Shown: one piece after another, positions 7,611-8,170 of the stretch | How positions within the stretch are numbered: the stretch's first letter is position 1 | How the letters are laid out: the number at the start of each line of letters is the position of its first letter | NCBI GenBank assembly: GCA_030528765.1 | Contig: JAUMYD010000081.1 | Location: 1 to 8,170 of the forward strand | Length of the DNA stretch: 8,170 nt | Direction of reading: 5' to 3' | Source: Bacillota bacterium | Lineage (GTDB): Bacteria; Bacillota; Dehalobacteriia; UBA4068 | Translations under genes and position numbers: made by a program | The notes under the pieces: generated by a model | The model's database searches: none | Seen by the model: only the letters and a program-made list of their open reading frames with translations | Told to the model about the DNA's origin: nothing

Positions 7611-7616
7611 CTCCTT
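7611..7616 (-). promoter_or_regulatory. Ribosome binding site of the STAS gene
   Basis: AAGGAG with 7 bases to ATG 7603. It fixes the start of the 99-residue STAS protein and excludes the longer open frame that begins at 7711. Confidence 0.8.
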
Positions 7617-7652
7617 TGTTTGGTGATTTTCATGGTTGATTTTGCAGGGTTG

Positions 7653-7658
7653 ATTATA
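7653..7658 (-). promoter_or_regulatory. Possible -10 element upstream of the STAS gene
   Basis: A perfect TATAAT on the minus strand lies just after the stop of the acidic protein, about 50 bases before the STAS ATG. The hexamer 17 bases upstream, TGCTCA, matches the -35 consensus at only three positions and no extended -10 TG is present. It could be a weak or regulated internal promoter, or a chance match in an AT-rich gap. Confidence 0.25.
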
Positions 7659-7667
7659 TTTCTTCCA

Positions 7668-8170
7668 TCAGCCTCTGAGCATTTTACGAATATATTGCCC
7701 CAAATCATCAAGGGAAATATCTATAACCGTTTCATCATAGGCTTCCATCATATCAATGGGCGAGATGTCCTTCATGCGCTCTGCCTGTTCAGAAAGAAGT
7801 GCCATAATATCGAAGGGCAGTGCAGAATCATCATCTTCGTCCTCATCCGAATCATCGGAGCTTCCGCTATAGGAGCCGCCTTCTTCGTATTCCGGAAGAT
7901 CGAAGGAATCCAGTGCTTCTTCTTCGTCGTCACTGCCGCCGAAAAGATCTCCGAAGAGGCTTTCCACAGCTTTCACATCGTCATCCATGGATTCTTCAGG
8001 CTCTTCAGCTGCAGGCACAGGCACAGAGGCAGGGGCAGCAGCAGCTGTAAACTTCTGCGGGTTGGCACCCAGCTCCCGATCCAGTTCACTGCGCACACTG
8101 CGGCGAATCTCATCCAGCATGGCCTGGTAACTAAAACGCTCCAGCAGCTGCGCAAGGATCTGCACCGCAT
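7668..8170 (-). CDS. Acidic low-complexity protein, 5' end beyond the right edge
   Basis: The frame is open to the window edge, so the N-terminus is missing. A GTG at 8165 is in frame but has no visible upstream context and is probably internal. The family is not recognised. Counting from that GTG codon, residues 2-33 look helical (ILAQLLERFSYQAMLDEIRR onward). Residues 34-55 are a Pro/Ala-rich linker. Residues 56-118 are strongly acidic and probably disordered, including DDSDEDEDDD at 104-113 and only one basic residue, and they also hold short hydrophobic pieces such as VESLFGDLFGG. Residues about 119-165 look helical again and end in LGQYIRKMLRG. No membrane segment is visible in this part. 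The design, two folded ends joined by an acidic linker, suggests an adaptor or scaffold. It is followed 64 bases later by the STAS gene, so the two may be co-transcribed. Confidence 0.85.
   Translation of the reverse strand, partial: AVQILAQLLERFSYQAMLDEIRRSVRSELDRELGANPQKFTAAAAPASVPVPAAEEPEESMDDDVKAVESLFGDLFGGSDDEEEALDSFDLPEYEEGGSYSGSSDDSDEDEDDDSALPFDIMALLSEQAERMKDISPIDMMEAYDETVIDISLDDLGQYIRKMLRG

Overview
The window reads as one co-directional gene cluster on the minus strand, transcribed from the right edge to the left edge. No RNA genes, insertion sequences, phage genes or CRISPR arrays are visible. Strong AGGAGG-type ribosome binding sites, a Gram-positive-style signal peptide, a lipobox protein, a SpoIIAA/RsbV-like STAS protein and a mid-range GC content (estimated by eye, below 50%) suggest a Bacillota genome, most likely a clostridial or Lachnospiraceae-like gut anaerobe. 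That assignment is inference; no taxonomic marker gene is present.

Order of transcription: (1) an acidic, partly disordered protein whose 5' part lies beyond the right edge (7668-8170); (2) a 99-residue STAS-domain protein of the anti-anti-sigma type (7304-7603); (3) a 1580-residue secreted protein made mainly of degenerate beta-sandwich repeats with an acidic C-terminal tail (2483-7225); (4) a 127-base gap holding a strong inverted repeat (2376-2425); (5) a 287-residue lipoprotein with two duplicated Ig/chagasin-like domains and an acidic tail (1492-2355); (6) a 168-residue unrecognised protein with a lysine-rich tail, overlapping the lipoprotein gene by 8 bases (993-1499); (7) a very lysine/glutamate-rich protein that runs off the left edge (1-922).

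All intergenic gaps are short (64, 78, 127 and 70 bases, plus one overlap), so a single operon or tightly linked transcription units are likely. The layout combines a probable phospho-switch protein, a giant extracellular protein, a membrane-anchored lipoprotein and several charged low-complexity proteins. A reasonable hypothesis is a cell-surface assembly with dedicated cytoplasmic partners, possibly tied to partner-switching regulation. Except for the STAS domain, no product matches a family I can name with confidence, so the cluster is a fair candidate for an undescribed surface system.
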